Source: CAWCVR01 sp963799105 (lineage in GTDB: Bacteria; Acidobacteriota; Terriglobia; Bryobacterales; Bryobacteraceae). From it: a stretch of DNA of 64,000 nucleotides. Where the stretch lies: contig CAWCVR010000010.1 of assembly GCA_963799105.1 (NCBI GenBank), positions 248,001-312,000 on the forward strand, given 5' to 3'. Under the pieces are notes generated by a model that was not told where the DNA came from, ran no database searches, and worked only from the letters and a program-made list of their open reading frames with translations. Below, piece after piece: positions 44,657 through 52,929 of the stretch (positions are counted from its first letter, which is position 1; each line of letters opens with the position of its first letter). Made by a program: the position numbers and the translations under genes.

Positions 44657-45076
44657 ATGAAGAAACTCATGCTGGCGGTACTTTTAGGTGGTTTGTGTAT
44701 GCAGGCAGGCGAAAGCCCGGCTCCGGAGAGCATTCCGGCCACCGTAGTCCGGCCGGATAACAAGGAATACCGGAAACAACTGAATTTGTGGAGGGCCAGC
44801 GTGGCGGCGCTATTGGCAGGCAACGTGATGGACGCGACGTCGTCATGGGGCAAACGCGAGCTGAACCCGGTACTGTCGGGGACCGAGGGACAGTTCGGAA
44901 AAGGAGGTGCGCTGCTGAAGCTGGGGATGGCGGGCGGCGTGGTGGCGGTGGAATACCTGGTGTTGCGGCACCGTCCCTACCGTTCGCTGGCAAAAGGGCT
45001 GGCGTGGATCAATTTCGGAGACGCGGCGGTCACTGGCGGGATGGCGAGCCGCAACTTCGGAATTTCCGGGCGATAG
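44657..45076 (+). CDS. Uncharacterised exported small membrane protein
   Basis: A 139-residue protein with a signal peptide (MKKLMLAVLLGGLCMQAG) and two weakly hydrophobic helices (around LWRASVAALLAGNVMDA and LGMAGGVVAVEYLVL). Residues such as DATSSWGKRELNPVL between them look conserved-protein-like. No family recognised. It is preceded by a tight dyad and stands alone between divergent and convergent neighbours. Confidence 0.65.
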   Translation: MKKLMLAVLLGGLCMQAGESPAPESIPATVVRPDNKEYRKQLNLWRASVAALLAGNVMDATSSWGKRELNPVLSGTEGQFGKGGALLKLGMAGGVVAVEYLVLRHRPYRSLAKGLAWINFGDAAVTGGMASRNFGISGR

Positions 45077-45192
45077 GGCGGGCGGGTTGCCGCGACGGTT
45101 GGCGCCAGAGTTGTCCGAGCCGCAGGGGCGCTCTCGCGCAGGGGCTGAACGGGGGCCGAGAGGCGTTGAGGGCCGGGGTTGCCGTCCCCGGC

Positions 45193-45558
45193 TCAATAAA
45201 TGGCGTCTGACCCCTTTTTCAGTTTCCCGACTCCGTCGGCGCACAACACGGCGGCGTGCTTCGATTCGGGTTCGAGGCCGCCCAGCGCATCTTCGACGAT
45301 CTGGGCCCGAAAGGTCCGCATGGCGGCGCGCGATTTGCCCACCAACCACTCGGTCAGCGCCGAACCCGCGGCGATGGACGCCGTGCATCCGCGGACCCGG
45401 TAGCGCACCTCGACGGCCACGTCCGCTTCGAAGCGCGCCCACAGCCGGAGGATGTCGCCGCAGGCGGGGTTCGAGACCTCGACCATGACCGCCGGTGGAT
45501 CGAGTTCACCGACGTTGCGCGGGTTCTGAAAATGGTCCAGCAACCGTTCCGCGTACAT
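45193..45558 (-). CDS. IscU/NifU-like iron-sulfur scaffold protein, altered C-terminus
   Basis: Assembles Fe-S clusters for transfer to apo-proteins. ATG 45558 gives the usual family start MYAERLLDHFQNPRNVG; ATG 45579 would overlap mutT. The three cluster Cys are present, in NPACGD, RGCTASIAAGSAL and AVLCADGV, though the last is displaced from the usual H-C-A order. The protein ends in KKGSDAIY encoded by a palindromic repeat, so the normal last helix is probably missing. Function may be impaired. Confidence 0.75.
   Translation of the reverse strand: MYAERLLDHFQNPRNVGELDPPAVMVEVSNPACGDILRLWARFEADVAVEVRYRVRGCTASIAAGSALTEWLVGKSRAAMRTFRAQIVEDALGGLEPESKHAAVLCADGVGKLKKGSDAIY
45195..45224 (-). repeat. 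Palindromic repeat (family A, copy 3)
   Basis: AATAAATGGCGTCTGACCCC followed by TTTTT, the exact reverse complement of the 37270-37296 copy over about 26 bases. It encodes the last residues and stop of the IscU-like gene. Confidence 0.8.
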
Positions 45559-45577
45559 CTTATGCTTCAATATTGGC

Positions 45578-45958
45578 ATGATTCAGGTGGTAGCGGCGAT
45601 CATCGAGCGCGACGGGCGAATCCTGGTGGGACAGCGGCAAGCTTCGCAGTCTCATCCGTTGCAGTGGGAGTTTCCGGGCGGGAAGGTGGAACCGGGCGAG
45701 ACACCGGAACAGGCGCTGGCGCGCGAGTTGGAAGAGGAACTCGACATCCGCGAGGCGGTGGGCGCGGAGGTCACGCGCTACCCGTACACTTACGCCGGCA
45801 GGGATACGATCGAGCTGATATTCTTTCGCGTGACGGGATACGGCGGCGAGCCCCGCAACGTGATCTTCCATGAGATGCGTTGGGCGACGCCGGGGGAAAT
45901 GGCCGCGATGGATTTCGTCGAAGGCGACACGGGATTTCTGCGCTGGCTTTCGCAGTGA
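45578..45958 (+). CDS. mutT: MutT-like Nudix hydrolase
   Basis: Predicted 8-oxo-dGTP diphosphatase that clears oxidised nucleotides. The 126-residue protein has a full Nudix box: GGKVEPGE, seven residues, then ARELEEELDI. The N-terminal strand VVAAIIERDGRILVGQR is typical of MutT. It is divergent from the IscU-like gene with about 20 bases between starts. Confidence 0.9.
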   Translation: MIQVVAAIIERDGRILVGQRQASQSHPLQWEFPGGKVEPGETPEQALARELEEELDIREAVGAEVTRYPYTYAGRDTIELIFFRVTGYGGEPRNVIFHEMRWATPGEMAAMDFVEGDTGFLRWLSQ

Positions 45959-46065
45959 TGAGCCGGCGGCGGGCGCGGAGACATGGCTGGTGCCGCGGCT
46001 TTGCGGGGCAGGCGGACGGCCTAATGCCGCATATGTTTCCCGGCATGGGAAATTCCGCGGAATTC

Positions 46066-46191
46066 GTGGGGCGGACCCCCTGGTCCGCGCGGGACGCCCC
46101 CGTCCCGCGTCCGGAATAACGATATCGGCATCTTGCAGGGTGCGAGTGGGCCGACGGGGGCGTCGGCCGCGGACCAGGGGGTCCGCCCCAC
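46066..46191. repeat. Palindromic element with 24-bp terminal inverted repeats (family E)
   Basis: Arms 46066-46089 and 46168-46191 are perfect reverse complements (GTGGGGCGGACCCCCTGG...). The interior holds two smaller palindromes (GCGGGACG/CGTCCCGC and CCGACG/CGTCGG). It fills the gap between convergent mutT and the FecR-like gene and ends 3 bases from the latter's stop, so it may act as a two-way terminator. Confidence 0.75.
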
Positions 46192-46193
46192 AA

Positions 46194-47048
46194 TTATTTA
46201 GCGCTGGTGGAAGGCGCTCCGCTGAGAGACCCGACAGCGGCCAGACCGATCACGGTTCCTCCCACGGCCACTCCTCCGATAATCGCGATCGCGGCCACGT
46301 GGGAGCCAGTGGCGGCGGCCCCGGCGGCGCCCGCGGCCGCCCCCGTGGCCACCGGTTGAATACTGACCGCCTGCACCACCTGGCTGGCGCCTCCCAGAGG
46401 CGTGGCGCCGGGAATCGCCGAACCGGTGATCGTGACCAGCTTACCCACGTATTTCGCCAGGTCGGGGCCTTGTAACTGGAACGTCACGTGAGTGGTGGCC
46501 TCGGTGACGAAGTAGTTTCCGTTGCGCAGTTCCACAACGCCGCGGATCTTCACCGCCGTGGACGCGCCCGCCTGCGTATCGAACTCCAATTCCGAACCCG
46601 CCCGCAGGCTGGCCACGAGGTCGCCGCCGGAGTTGCGCACCAGCACGCCGCCGCTACGGGCGGACACGCTGATGCGGCTGGGCCCTTCCACGTCCACCTG
46701 GATGACCGCATCCCCGGCCGCGGGGGCGATCCGCAACGACGCCGCCTCGAATACGTGCGTACCGGCGTCGCGCAGCAGACCGGCGCCCTTCTCCAAAATC
46801 GTACGATCCCGATAAACCCTGGCGCGCGAATCCGGCCCGAGGGTGATCTGTGCCGCATCGAGTTGCACCACCGAACGCGAGGTCGTGGTTTCGATCGTAT
46901 TGCCATCGAACACCGTGCTATTGCCGCGGACCATCGAGCCGTCCACGCGGAAGTCTCCACTCGACCGGATCACACCGATCGAACCCGTAGCCGCCGTCAC
47001 AACCAACAAGCAGCCGCCCACAAGAAGTGAAACCAAAAACCGAATCAT
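46194..47048 (-). CDS. FecR-domain exported protein
   Basis: A 284-residue protein from ATG 47048, where a signal peptide MIRFLVSLLVGGCLLVVTA begins and GGAAGGAG lies upstream. The middle is a FecR-like beta domain (TTTSRSVVQLDAAQITLGPDS...). The last 70 residues are Gly/Ala-rich and hydrophobic (AAGAAGAAATGSHVAAIAII), possibly a membrane segment. Classical FecR is an anti-sigma partner; here no sigma factor gene adjoins, so a structural periplasmic role is likelier. It diverges from the J-domain gene across a shared regulatory region. Confidence 0.75.
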   Translation of the reverse strand: MIRFLVSLLVGGCLLVVTAATGSIGVIRSSGDFRVDGSMVRGNSTVFDGNTIETTTSRSVVQLDAAQITLGPDSRARVYRDRTILEKGAGLLRDAGTHVFEAASLRIAPAAGDAVIQVDVEGPSRISVSARSGGVLVRNSGGDLVASLRAGSELEFDTQAGASTAVKIRGVVELRNGNYFVTEATTHVTFQLQGPDLAKYVGKLVTITGSAIPGATPLGGASQVVQAVSIQPVATGAAAGAAGAAATGSHVAAIAIIGGVAVGGTVIGLAAVGSLSGAPSTSAK

Positions 47049-47114
47049 AATTTTCTCCTTCCCGTCATCTCTGACTTGATTTATAGTAAAGCTGTGAGAG
47101 CGACTTATGCAATG

Positions 47115-47142
47115 GTACGAAAGAGATACTACTCTGTCGTAC
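47115..47142. promoter_or_regulatory. 28-bp dyad in the FecR / J-protein divergent promoter region
   Basis: GTACGAAAGAG-ATACTA-CTCTGTCGTAC pairs at 10 of 11 positions per arm. A second, shorter dyad (AGTCACTC-TT-GAGTAACT, 47159-47176) lies between it and the J-protein start. Size, symmetry and position suit a dimeric transcription factor site controlling both divergent genes. Confidence 0.55.
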
Positions 47143-47181
47143 AAATGTCATACCTGTAAGTCACTCTTGAGTAACTGGAGC

Positions 47182-48621
47182 ATGACTTATTACGAAGAAC
47201 TCGGCGTGGCGCCCGATGCTCCGGCGGCTGAGATCCGTCAGGCATATCGAGTGTTGGCGCGGCTGGTCCATCCCGACGGGCAGGCTGACGAACAGGTGCG
47301 TGATATGGCCGAACGCCAGATGAAGCGGCTGAACGACATTCTGGCGACGCTCCTCGACGCCCGGAGACGGCGCGAGTACGATGACAGCCTGCGGGCGTTG
47401 GTGGACGCGCCCGCGGCGAGTTACCGGCAACCGGTGGTGCGATTCCGTCCGCGGCCGCAGCCGTGGCGGAGACGCGTCCCGGGATGGGCCAACGCGGTGT
47501 TACTCAATTGGTTCTGGATTGTGCCGGCGGTAACGATACTGGGCGTGGGGTGCTGGTATGTGGCAGCGGACAACTCCCCATCGGCGGCGGAAACCGGCCG
47601 CACGGGGGCAACCTTGGAGCAGCCGAATTCCGCGGCGCGGCCCGCGCCAGGCGCGCCCAGGCGGAAGGCCGGGCCGGCCGCTCTCGGAGGTTCTCGCCCG
47701 CGGGGGGTGGACGCGGTTGCCGGCGCGCGAGAGACGGCGGCGCGCGACGCCGTCCCGCTGACGGAGCCGGGCCGGTTCTTCCCCGCCCCGGCTCCCGAAC
47801 CTCGGCCAGCGGCGCCGCCCGCGACGGCCGGGCCGGAATCTTCCAGCGCTTCGGCCTCCGCCCCATCCGCGCCGCCTTCGCTGGCTGTGCCGCCCGCGCC
47901 CGGCGGGCCGGAACCCTCCAGCGCTTCGGCCTCCGCCCGATCCGCGCCGCCTTTGCCGGCTGTGCCGCCCGCGCCCGGCGGGCCGGAACCCTCCGGCGCT
48001 CCGGCCTCCGCCCGATCCGCGCCGCCTTTGCCGGCTGTGCCGTTCGCGCCCGCCGGGCCGGAACCCTCCAGCGCTCCGGCCTCCGCCCGATCCGCGCCGC
48101 CTTCGTTGGCTGCGCCGCCCGCGCCCGCCGGGCCGGAACCCTCCAGTGCTTCGGCCCCCGCCCGATCCGCGCCGCCTTCGTTGGCTGCGCCGCCCGCGCC
48201 CGGCGGGCCGGAACCCTCCAGCGCTCCGGCCCCCGCCCGATCCGCGCCGCCTTCGTTCGCGGGCGAGTGGCTGTGCGTTCCCGAGAGTGGGGACCCGTCC
48301 GCGCCGGGAGTCTATCCGGCAACCTACGTGGAATTCCTGTTGAGGGAGGAACACGGCGAGTTATCCGGCAGCTACCGCGCGCGGTATCGGATTCCCGACC
48401 AGGCGGTGTCGCCGGAAGTGCTGTTTCGCGCGCAGGGAAAGTCGCCGGACGGAGAGTCGGCCAGGCTGGGCTGGACGTCCGCGGACGGCTCCCGGGGAGA
48501 AGTGGAGATGCGGCTGCACGGGCCGAACGCGATGAGCGTCACGTGGTGGACTACCGAGTTTGGGCGCGGCGTGTCGCTGGCATCGGGGTCGGCCAGGCTG
48601 CTTCGGAGGCAGGCGCCATGA
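47182..48621 (+). CDS. Transmembrane J-domain protein with Pro/Ala/Ser repeats
   Basis: From ATG 47182 (479 aa) an N-terminal J domain (YYEELGVAPDAPAAEIRQAY; HPD motif in LVHPDGQAD) would stimulate DnaK. A single helix follows near residues 107-128 (LNWFWIVPAVTILGVGCWYV), then a Pro/Ala/Ser-rich region with six 25-residue tandem repeats, and a C-terminal beta-rich domain (FAGEWLCVPESGD...). Predicted topology: J domain in the cytosol, repeats and C-terminal domain outside. The 47107 start would add 25 residues across the upstream dyads. Stop and next start overlap (ATGA). No known J-protein class matches the whole. Confidence 0.75.
   Translation: MTYYEELGVAPDAPAAEIRQAYRVLARLVHPDGQADEQVRDMAERQMKRLNDILATLLDARRRREYDDSLRALVDAPAASYRQPVVRFRPRPQPWRRRVPGWANAVLLNWFWIVPAVTILGVGCWYVAADNSPSAAETGRTGATLEQPNSAARPAPGAPRRKAGPAALGGSRPRGVDAVAGARETAARDAVPLTEPGRFFPAPAPEPRPAAPPATAGPESSSASASAPSAPPSLAVPPAPGGPEPSSASASARSAPPLPAVPPAPGGPEPSGAPASARSAPPLPAVPFAPAGPEPSSAPASARSAPPSLAAPPAPAGPEPSSASAPARSAPPSLAAPPAPGGPEPSSAPAPARSAPPSFAGEWLCVPESGDPSAPGVYPATYVEFLLREEHGELSGSYRARYRIPDQAVSPEVLFRAQGKSPDGESARLGWTSADGSRGEVEMRLHGPNAMSVTWWTTEFGRGVSLASGSARLLRRQAP
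47830..48260 (+). repeat. 75-bp in-frame tandem repeats, nearly six copies
   Basis: Copies begin at 47830, 47905, 47980, 48055, 48130 and 48205, exactly 75 bp apart. Each encodes a 25-residue unit of the form GPEPSSASASARSAPP plus an Ala/Pro-rich remainder. Units differ by a few substitutions, so the array has been stable for some time. The period is a multiple of three, which leaves all frames open and explains the shadow reading frames here. Confidence 0.92.
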
Positions 48622-49889
48622 GGGCACTTCGAATTTTGCGGATGGCCCTGTGGACCGCGGCCGCAGCCGGCCTGGCGGCGGCGACGGCATGGTCCGTGCG
48701 GGTGGGCTGGGCCGACGCCTGGTTCCGGACGGAGACGGTGGCGGGAACCGAGAAGGCGCTGTCCCTCACTCCGGACCAGGCGGACTACAGCGTCCGGCTT
48801 GCCCTGTTGGTCTCCGATGACGACCCCGCCCGGGCCGCGGCGGCGCTGGGGCGGGCGGTCGCCCTGAATCCCCGCGACGCGCGGGCATGGATCGAGTTGG
48901 GCCTGCGCTACGAAGCCGGCGGCAACAGCGCGCTGGCGGAGCGGGCCTTGCTGCGCGCCGCGGAGGAAAGCCGGACGTACCTCCCCAGATGGACGCTCAT
49001 GAATTACTACTTCCGCCGCCACGACACGGAAGGGTTCTGGCGCTGGGCGAAGCGGGCGGTTCCCCTGATCTGGGGCGATCCGTTGCCGCTGTTCCATTTG
49101 TGCGGCCGCGTGCGGGAAGACGGCGAGTTGATCGCGCGCCTGGACATTCGCCGGCCCGAGTGGCGGGTGGCCTACCTGTTCTATCTGCTGGACGCGGGCC
49201 GTTCCGATTTGGCCGGTCCCTCGGTCAGGCGGTTGAGAGAGAGCCATCGGGACGCCGATGCGCCGCTTCTGCTGGCGGCCTGCGACCGCCTGCTGGCGGC
49301 GGGGCGCTCCGGCGACGCGCGGGCCATCTGGGACGGGCTCAGCGCCGCGCGGCGCACTCCCGGCGGGAGTGTGCGGGGCGGAAGCGGCGGGTCGATCTAC
49401 AACGGGGATTTCGCGGCGCCGCCCACGGGACACGGGTTCGACTGGCGCCTGCCCAGGATCGAGGGAATCAGCGCCGCGCGGGAGGAGGCGCCGGCGGGCC
49501 TGCGCCTCACCTTTTCCGGCGGCCAGCCGGACACCGCGGAACCGCTGGCGCAGTTGGCGCCGGTGGAAGAAAACACCGCCTATGAACTAAAGTTTGACTA
49601 CCGCACGTCGGAAATCGCCGCCGGCGCCGGCCCGAACTGGCGGATCGGCGACGCTGGCCGGGGCCTCGGCATCGCCGCCGGAGAGAGCCTCGGCTCGGAA
49701 GATCCAACTGAAGGGCGCATCGCGTTCGTCACGCCGCCGGGTTGCCGCCTCTTGCGGGTGGCGCTGGCCTCGGAGCGGCGTCCGGGCGCGACGCGCATCG
49801 CGGGCTACATCGTTCTGCGGAACGTGGAGTTGCGGCCGGCCGCTCAGCCGCCTTCGGAGGATGCGCCGCGATCGCGCGTGATGAAGTAG
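48618..49889 (+). CDS. Membrane-anchored TPR protein with C-terminal beta-sandwich
   Basis: A 423-residue protein starting with a helix (ALWTAAAAGLAAATAWSV). TPR-like helical repeats follow (LGRAVALNPRDARAWIELGLRYEAGGNSALAERALLRAA is typical of a TPR pair). The C-terminal domain (from about residue 255) resembles a carbohydrate-binding-type beta-sandwich (NGDFAAPPTGHGFDWRLP). It is translationally coupled to the J-protein, suggesting a joint complex at the membrane. The 3' end overlaps a convergent gene by 46 bases. Confidence 0.72.
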   Translation: MRALRILRMALWTAAAAGLAAATAWSVRVGWADAWFRTETVAGTEKALSLTPDQADYSVRLALLVSDDDPARAAAALGRAVALNPRDARAWIELGLRYEAGGNSALAERALLRAAEESRTYLPRWTLMNYYFRRHDTEGFWRWAKRAVPLIWGDPLPLFHLCGRVREDGELIARLDIRRPEWRVAYLFYLLDAGRSDLAGPSVRRLRESHRDADAPLLLAACDRLLAAGRSGDARAIWDGLSAARRTPGGSVRGGSGGSIYNGDFAAPPTGHGFDWRLPRIEGISAAREEAPAGLRLTFSGGQPDTAEPLAQLAPVEENTAYELKFDYRTSEIAAGAGPNWRIGDAGRGLGIAAGESLGSEDPTEGRIAFVTPPGCRLLRVALASERRPGATRIAGYIVLRNVELRPAAQPPSEDAPRSRVMK

Positions 49890-50161
49890 AGAAACGCCAG
49901 GAAGCACAGAATTCCCACTCCATAGAGGAGAAACTCGCGCCGTTTGCGCTTCCACGTCAGGGCATTGCGGGTGGCCCGGATCTCGCGTTCGCCATGGTTG
50001 CTCGGCCCCGGGTCGGGCTCCGCGTAGCGGAACTTAAGGTACCGATGGCCGCAGTCCCTGCAACGGTACGGGTAGATGGCAATGAGGCTCGCCAGCAGTT
50101 CCAATGGACCCTTCCTATGGGAACGGTGAGCATGGTCGGTTTTGCACTTGGGACAGAGCAC
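49844..50161 (-). CDS. Zinc-ribbon small membrane protein
   Basis: A 105-residue protein: an N-terminal zinc ribbon (MLCPKCKTDH, then YRCRDCGHRYL, four Cys), a basic linker (TWKRKRREF) and one C-terminal helix (LLYGVGILCFLAFLYFI). Likely inserted with the ribbon in the cytosol. Function unknown. It runs antiparallel into the TPR gene. Confidence 0.7.
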   Translation of the reverse strand: MLCPKCKTDHAHRSHRKGPLELLASLIAIYPYRCRDCGHRYLKFRYAEPDPGPSNHGEREIRATRNALTWKRKRREFLLYGVGILCFLAFLYFITRDRGASSEGG

Positions 50162-50268
50162 TGGTTTCAGAGTACCAAGTCGAGTAGTACGCCGGCGATT
50201 GCGGAGTTATCAGGTTTTTCTTCAGGCGGCCGCGGGACGGCGGCCCGGCCGCGCGGCGCCGCCCCTCG

Positions 50269-51024
50269 TTACCGCCGCCCCCGCAATTTGCTGAGCAAGC
50301 GCAGAATCTCCAGGTACAGCCACACCAGGGTCACCATCAGGCCGAAGGCGCCGTACCACTCCATGTACTTCGGGGCGCCCTGCTCGACGCCCTGCTCGAT
50401 GAAATTGAAATCCAGGATCAGATTCAGCGCCGCGATCACCACCACGAACAGGCTGAACAGTATACCCACCGGGCCGCCGCCGAAGATCCCCGGAATTCCG
50501 ATGCCGAAGAAGCCGAGCAGCATGGTGACGAAGTAGAACAGACAGATGCCGCCGGTGGCGGCAACCACCCCGACCACGAACCTCTGCGTGGGGCGAATCA
50601 GCCCGCTGCGGTAAGCTGCCAGCATGCAGAAGCAGGTTCCGAAGGTAAGGCCCACCGACTGAATGGCGATGCCCGGGAAGCGCACCTCCGCCATGGCCGA
50701 CACGCCGCCCAGGAGCAGGCCCTCCAGCAGCGCGTAAATGGGGGCCGTCACCGGCGACCACTCCTTCTTGAAACAGGTGACCAGCGCCACGATCAGCCCG
50801 CCGAATGCGCCGATCAGGATCGGCAGGGCGACGGAAGCGGGGTCGCGGGTCGAGAGGAAAAGGCTCCAGGTGTAGAGGGCCGTCGCCAGAGCGCAGACCA
50901 GCAGAATGCCGGTGCGATGGATGGTCCCCTCGACGGTCATGGTCTCGCCATAGGCGGCGTGCATGCCCTGGCTGCCGTAAACCGAGGTGCGGAACACGGG
51001 GTTCGAGGTTTTCATGATTGCCAT
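50269..51024 (-). CDS. Bax inhibitor-1 / YccA-family membrane protein
   Basis: A 251-residue inner-membrane protein with seven predicted helices. The family pattern is visible: SNPVFRTSVYG at the N-terminus, GLLLGGVSAMAEVRFPG, LNLILDFNFIEQGVEQGAPKYMEWY and the last helix LMVTLVWLYLEILRLLS. The loop DFNFIE...APKYMEW is diagnostic of the bacterial BI-1-like group. ATG 51024 and 51015 are both possible. A very long minus-strand frame continuing to 53388 is a shadow of the GH2 gene. Confidence 0.9.
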   Translation of the reverse strand: MAIMKTSNPVFRTSVYGSQGMHAAYGETMTVEGTIHRTGILLVCALATALYTWSLFLSTRDPASVALPILIGAFGGLIVALVTCFKKEWSPVTAPIYALLEGLLLGGVSAMAEVRFPGIAIQSVGLTFGTCFCMLAAYRSGLIRPTQRFVVGVVAATGGICLFYFVTMLLGFFGIGIPGIFGGGPVGILFSLFVVVIAALNLILDFNFIEQGVEQGAPKYMEWYGAFGLMVTLVWLYLEILRLLSKLRGRR

Positions 51025-51090
51025 AGGTAGATTATCGCGCGGCATCCGGGCCTGGTGCACGGGCGCTACAATCGCCTTTCGAGGCCACGT

Positions 51091-52917
51091 ATGAATCCTT
51101 CGTCTTTTCGCACCGTCCGAGCCGTCACGATTGCCGTTTTGATGGCCGCCGCCGCGCGCGCCGAGTCCACCTTCGCCATGCAGAACGTCCAGGCGCGCTC
51201 CGGCGTCAGCCTCAACGGCGACTGGAGAATCATGGTGGACCCCTACCAGGCCGGGTATTACGATTTCCACGGCAAACCCCAGAAGGATGGCGGCGTAGGG
51301 GCCAACGCGGCGCCCAAATCCAAGAGCGACCACGAGGAGATGGGCATCCCGGAAACGGCGCCCCGGCTGGCCGTTCCCGGCGATTGGAACACCCAGCGCC
51401 CCGAATTCTACCTGTACGAAGGCACCATGTGGTACAAGCGCGAGTTCGATTGCGCCGCGCGTCCCGGACGCCGCCAGTTCCTGTGGTTCGGGGCGGCCAA
51501 CTACCGCGCCATCGTCTTCCTGAATGGCAAGCAGATCGGCGAACACGAAGGCGGATTCACACCGTTCCAGTTCGAGGTTACGGGCAAACTGAAGGAGCGC
51601 GGCAACGCCCTGATCGTAATGGTGGACGACACGCGCCACGCCGATGCGGTTCCGCAAACCATGACCGACTGGTGGAATTACGGCGGCCTGACGCGCAACG
51701 TCCGCCTGCTGGACGTGCCCGAGACCTTCATCGAAGACTACTCCATCCAACTGGAAAAAGGCTCGGCTAATCGCATCGCGGCGTGGGTGCGCGTCAATGG
51801 GCCGCGGAAGGAATCGGCGGTGACCATACGCATCCCCGAGGCGGGCGTGAGCGTCTCCGCGACCCCCGGGGCCGACGGGATGGCGCGCGTAACGATCCCC
51901 GCGAAGCTCGACCTGTGGTCGCCGGAGCGGCCCAAGCTGTACGACGTGGTGGTGGAGTCGGCCACCGACAGCGTTCGCGACCGCATCGGATTCCGCACCG
52001 TCTCGACGGCCGGGCAGCACATTCTGATCAACGGTAAGCCGGTGTTCCTGCGGGGCGCGGCGATTCACTCCGAGGCGCCGTTCCGTACCGGGCGCGTCTA
52101 CTCGGAGGCCGAAGCGCGCACGCTGCTTTCGTGGGCCAAGGAACTGGGCTGCAACTTCGTGCGCCTGGCGCACTACCCGCACGACGAGAACATGGTCCGC
52201 GTGGCCGACGAGATGGGACTGTTGCTGTGGACCGAAGTCCCGGTCTACTGGGCCATTCAGTGGGAGAACCCGGCGGTTTACGCCAATGCCGAGCGGCAGC
52301 TCACGGAGATGATCGTGCGGGACAAAAACCGCGCCTCGATCATTTTGTGGTCGGTGGCCAACGAGACGCCGCAGGGAGACGCGCGGCTGAAGTTCATTTC
52401 GTCGCTGGCGGCCAAGGCCCGCGAACTGGACCCCACGCGTTTGGTGACGGCGGCCACGCTGACGCATGAATCCACGCCCGGGCACTACACCGCCGACGAT
52501 CCGCTGGGCCGGTACCTGGACGTGCTGGGCTGCAACGAGTACATCGGCTGGTACGATGGCGCGCCCGAGAAACTCGACCGGTCTTCGTGGGAGACCCCCT
52601 ACGACAAGCCGGTGGTCTTCAGCGAATTCGGCGCCGAGGCGCTGGCCGGAAACCACGGCGACGAAGACACGGCCTGGACCGAGGAGAACATGGCGATGAT
52701 CTACCGGCGCCAGGTGGCCATGTTCAAGCGCACGCCATTCCTGCAGGGGACGATCGCCTGGGTGCTGATGGATTTCCGATCGCCGCGCCGCAAAGTGCCG
52801 CACATCCAGGACGATTTCAACCGCAAGGGGTTGATCTCGCCGCGCGGCGATAAGAAGCTGGCGTTTTACGTGCTGCGCGACTACTACCGCGAGAAGGAAA
52901 AGGAAGCGGCCAAATAG
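51091..52917 (+). CDS. Secreted glycoside hydrolase family 2 (beta-glucuronidase/galactosidase-like)
   Basis: A 608-residue enzyme with a signal peptide. GH2 domains follow in order: sugar-binding jelly roll (LNGDWRIMVDPYQ; GTMWYKREF), Ig-like domain, and TIM barrel. Acid/base Glu is in ILWSVANETP and nucleophile Glu in VVFSEFGAEA. ATG 51091 has GAGG six bases upstream and starts the signal; 51055 would add 12 residues. The length and HYPHDENM motif suit beta-glucuronidase-like members; substrate not certain. Relics of sugar-phosphate genes follow directly. Confidence 0.87.
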   Translation: MNPSSFRTVRAVTIAVLMAAAARAESTFAMQNVQARSGVSLNGDWRIMVDPYQAGYYDFHGKPQKDGGVGANAAPKSKSDHEEMGIPETAPRLAVPGDWNTQRPEFYLYEGTMWYKREFDCAARPGRRQFLWFGAANYRAIVFLNGKQIGEHEGGFTPFQFEVTGKLKERGNALIVMVDDTRHADAVPQTMTDWWNYGGLTRNVRLLDVPETFIEDYSIQLEKGSANRIAAWVRVNGPRKESAVTIRIPEAGVSVSATPGADGMARVTIPAKLDLWSPERPKLYDVVVESATDSVRDRIGFRTVSTAGQHILINGKPVFLRGAAIHSEAPFRTGRVYSEAEARTLLSWAKELGCNFVRLAHYPHDENMVRVADEMGLLLWTEVPVYWAIQWENPAVYANAERQLTEMIVRDKNRASIILWSVANETPQGDARLKFISSLAAKARELDPTRLVTAATLTHESTPGHYTADDPLGRYLDVLGCNEYIGWYDGAPEKLDRSSWETPYDKPVVFSEFGAEALAGNHGDEDTAWTEENMAMIYRRQVAMFKRTPFLQGTIAWVLMDFRSPRRKVPHIQDDFNRKGLISPRGDKKLAFYVLRDYYREKEKEAAK

Positions 52918-52929
52918 CCTCCGGCGGCC

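Noticed and set aside
46194..47048. FecR-like protein as an anti-sigma factor
   Set aside because: No ECF sigma gene or TonB receptor adjoins it and it has a cleavable-looking signal, so the iron-signalling role is not supported.
47830..48260. Possible CRISPR array
   Set aside because: Units are contiguous 75-bp coding repeats without spacers, and no cas genes are present.
47463..48617. Alternative plus-strand and minus-strand frames across the Pro-rich repeats
   Set aside because: The 75-bp period keeps every frame open. Only the J-protein frame connects to domains on both sides.
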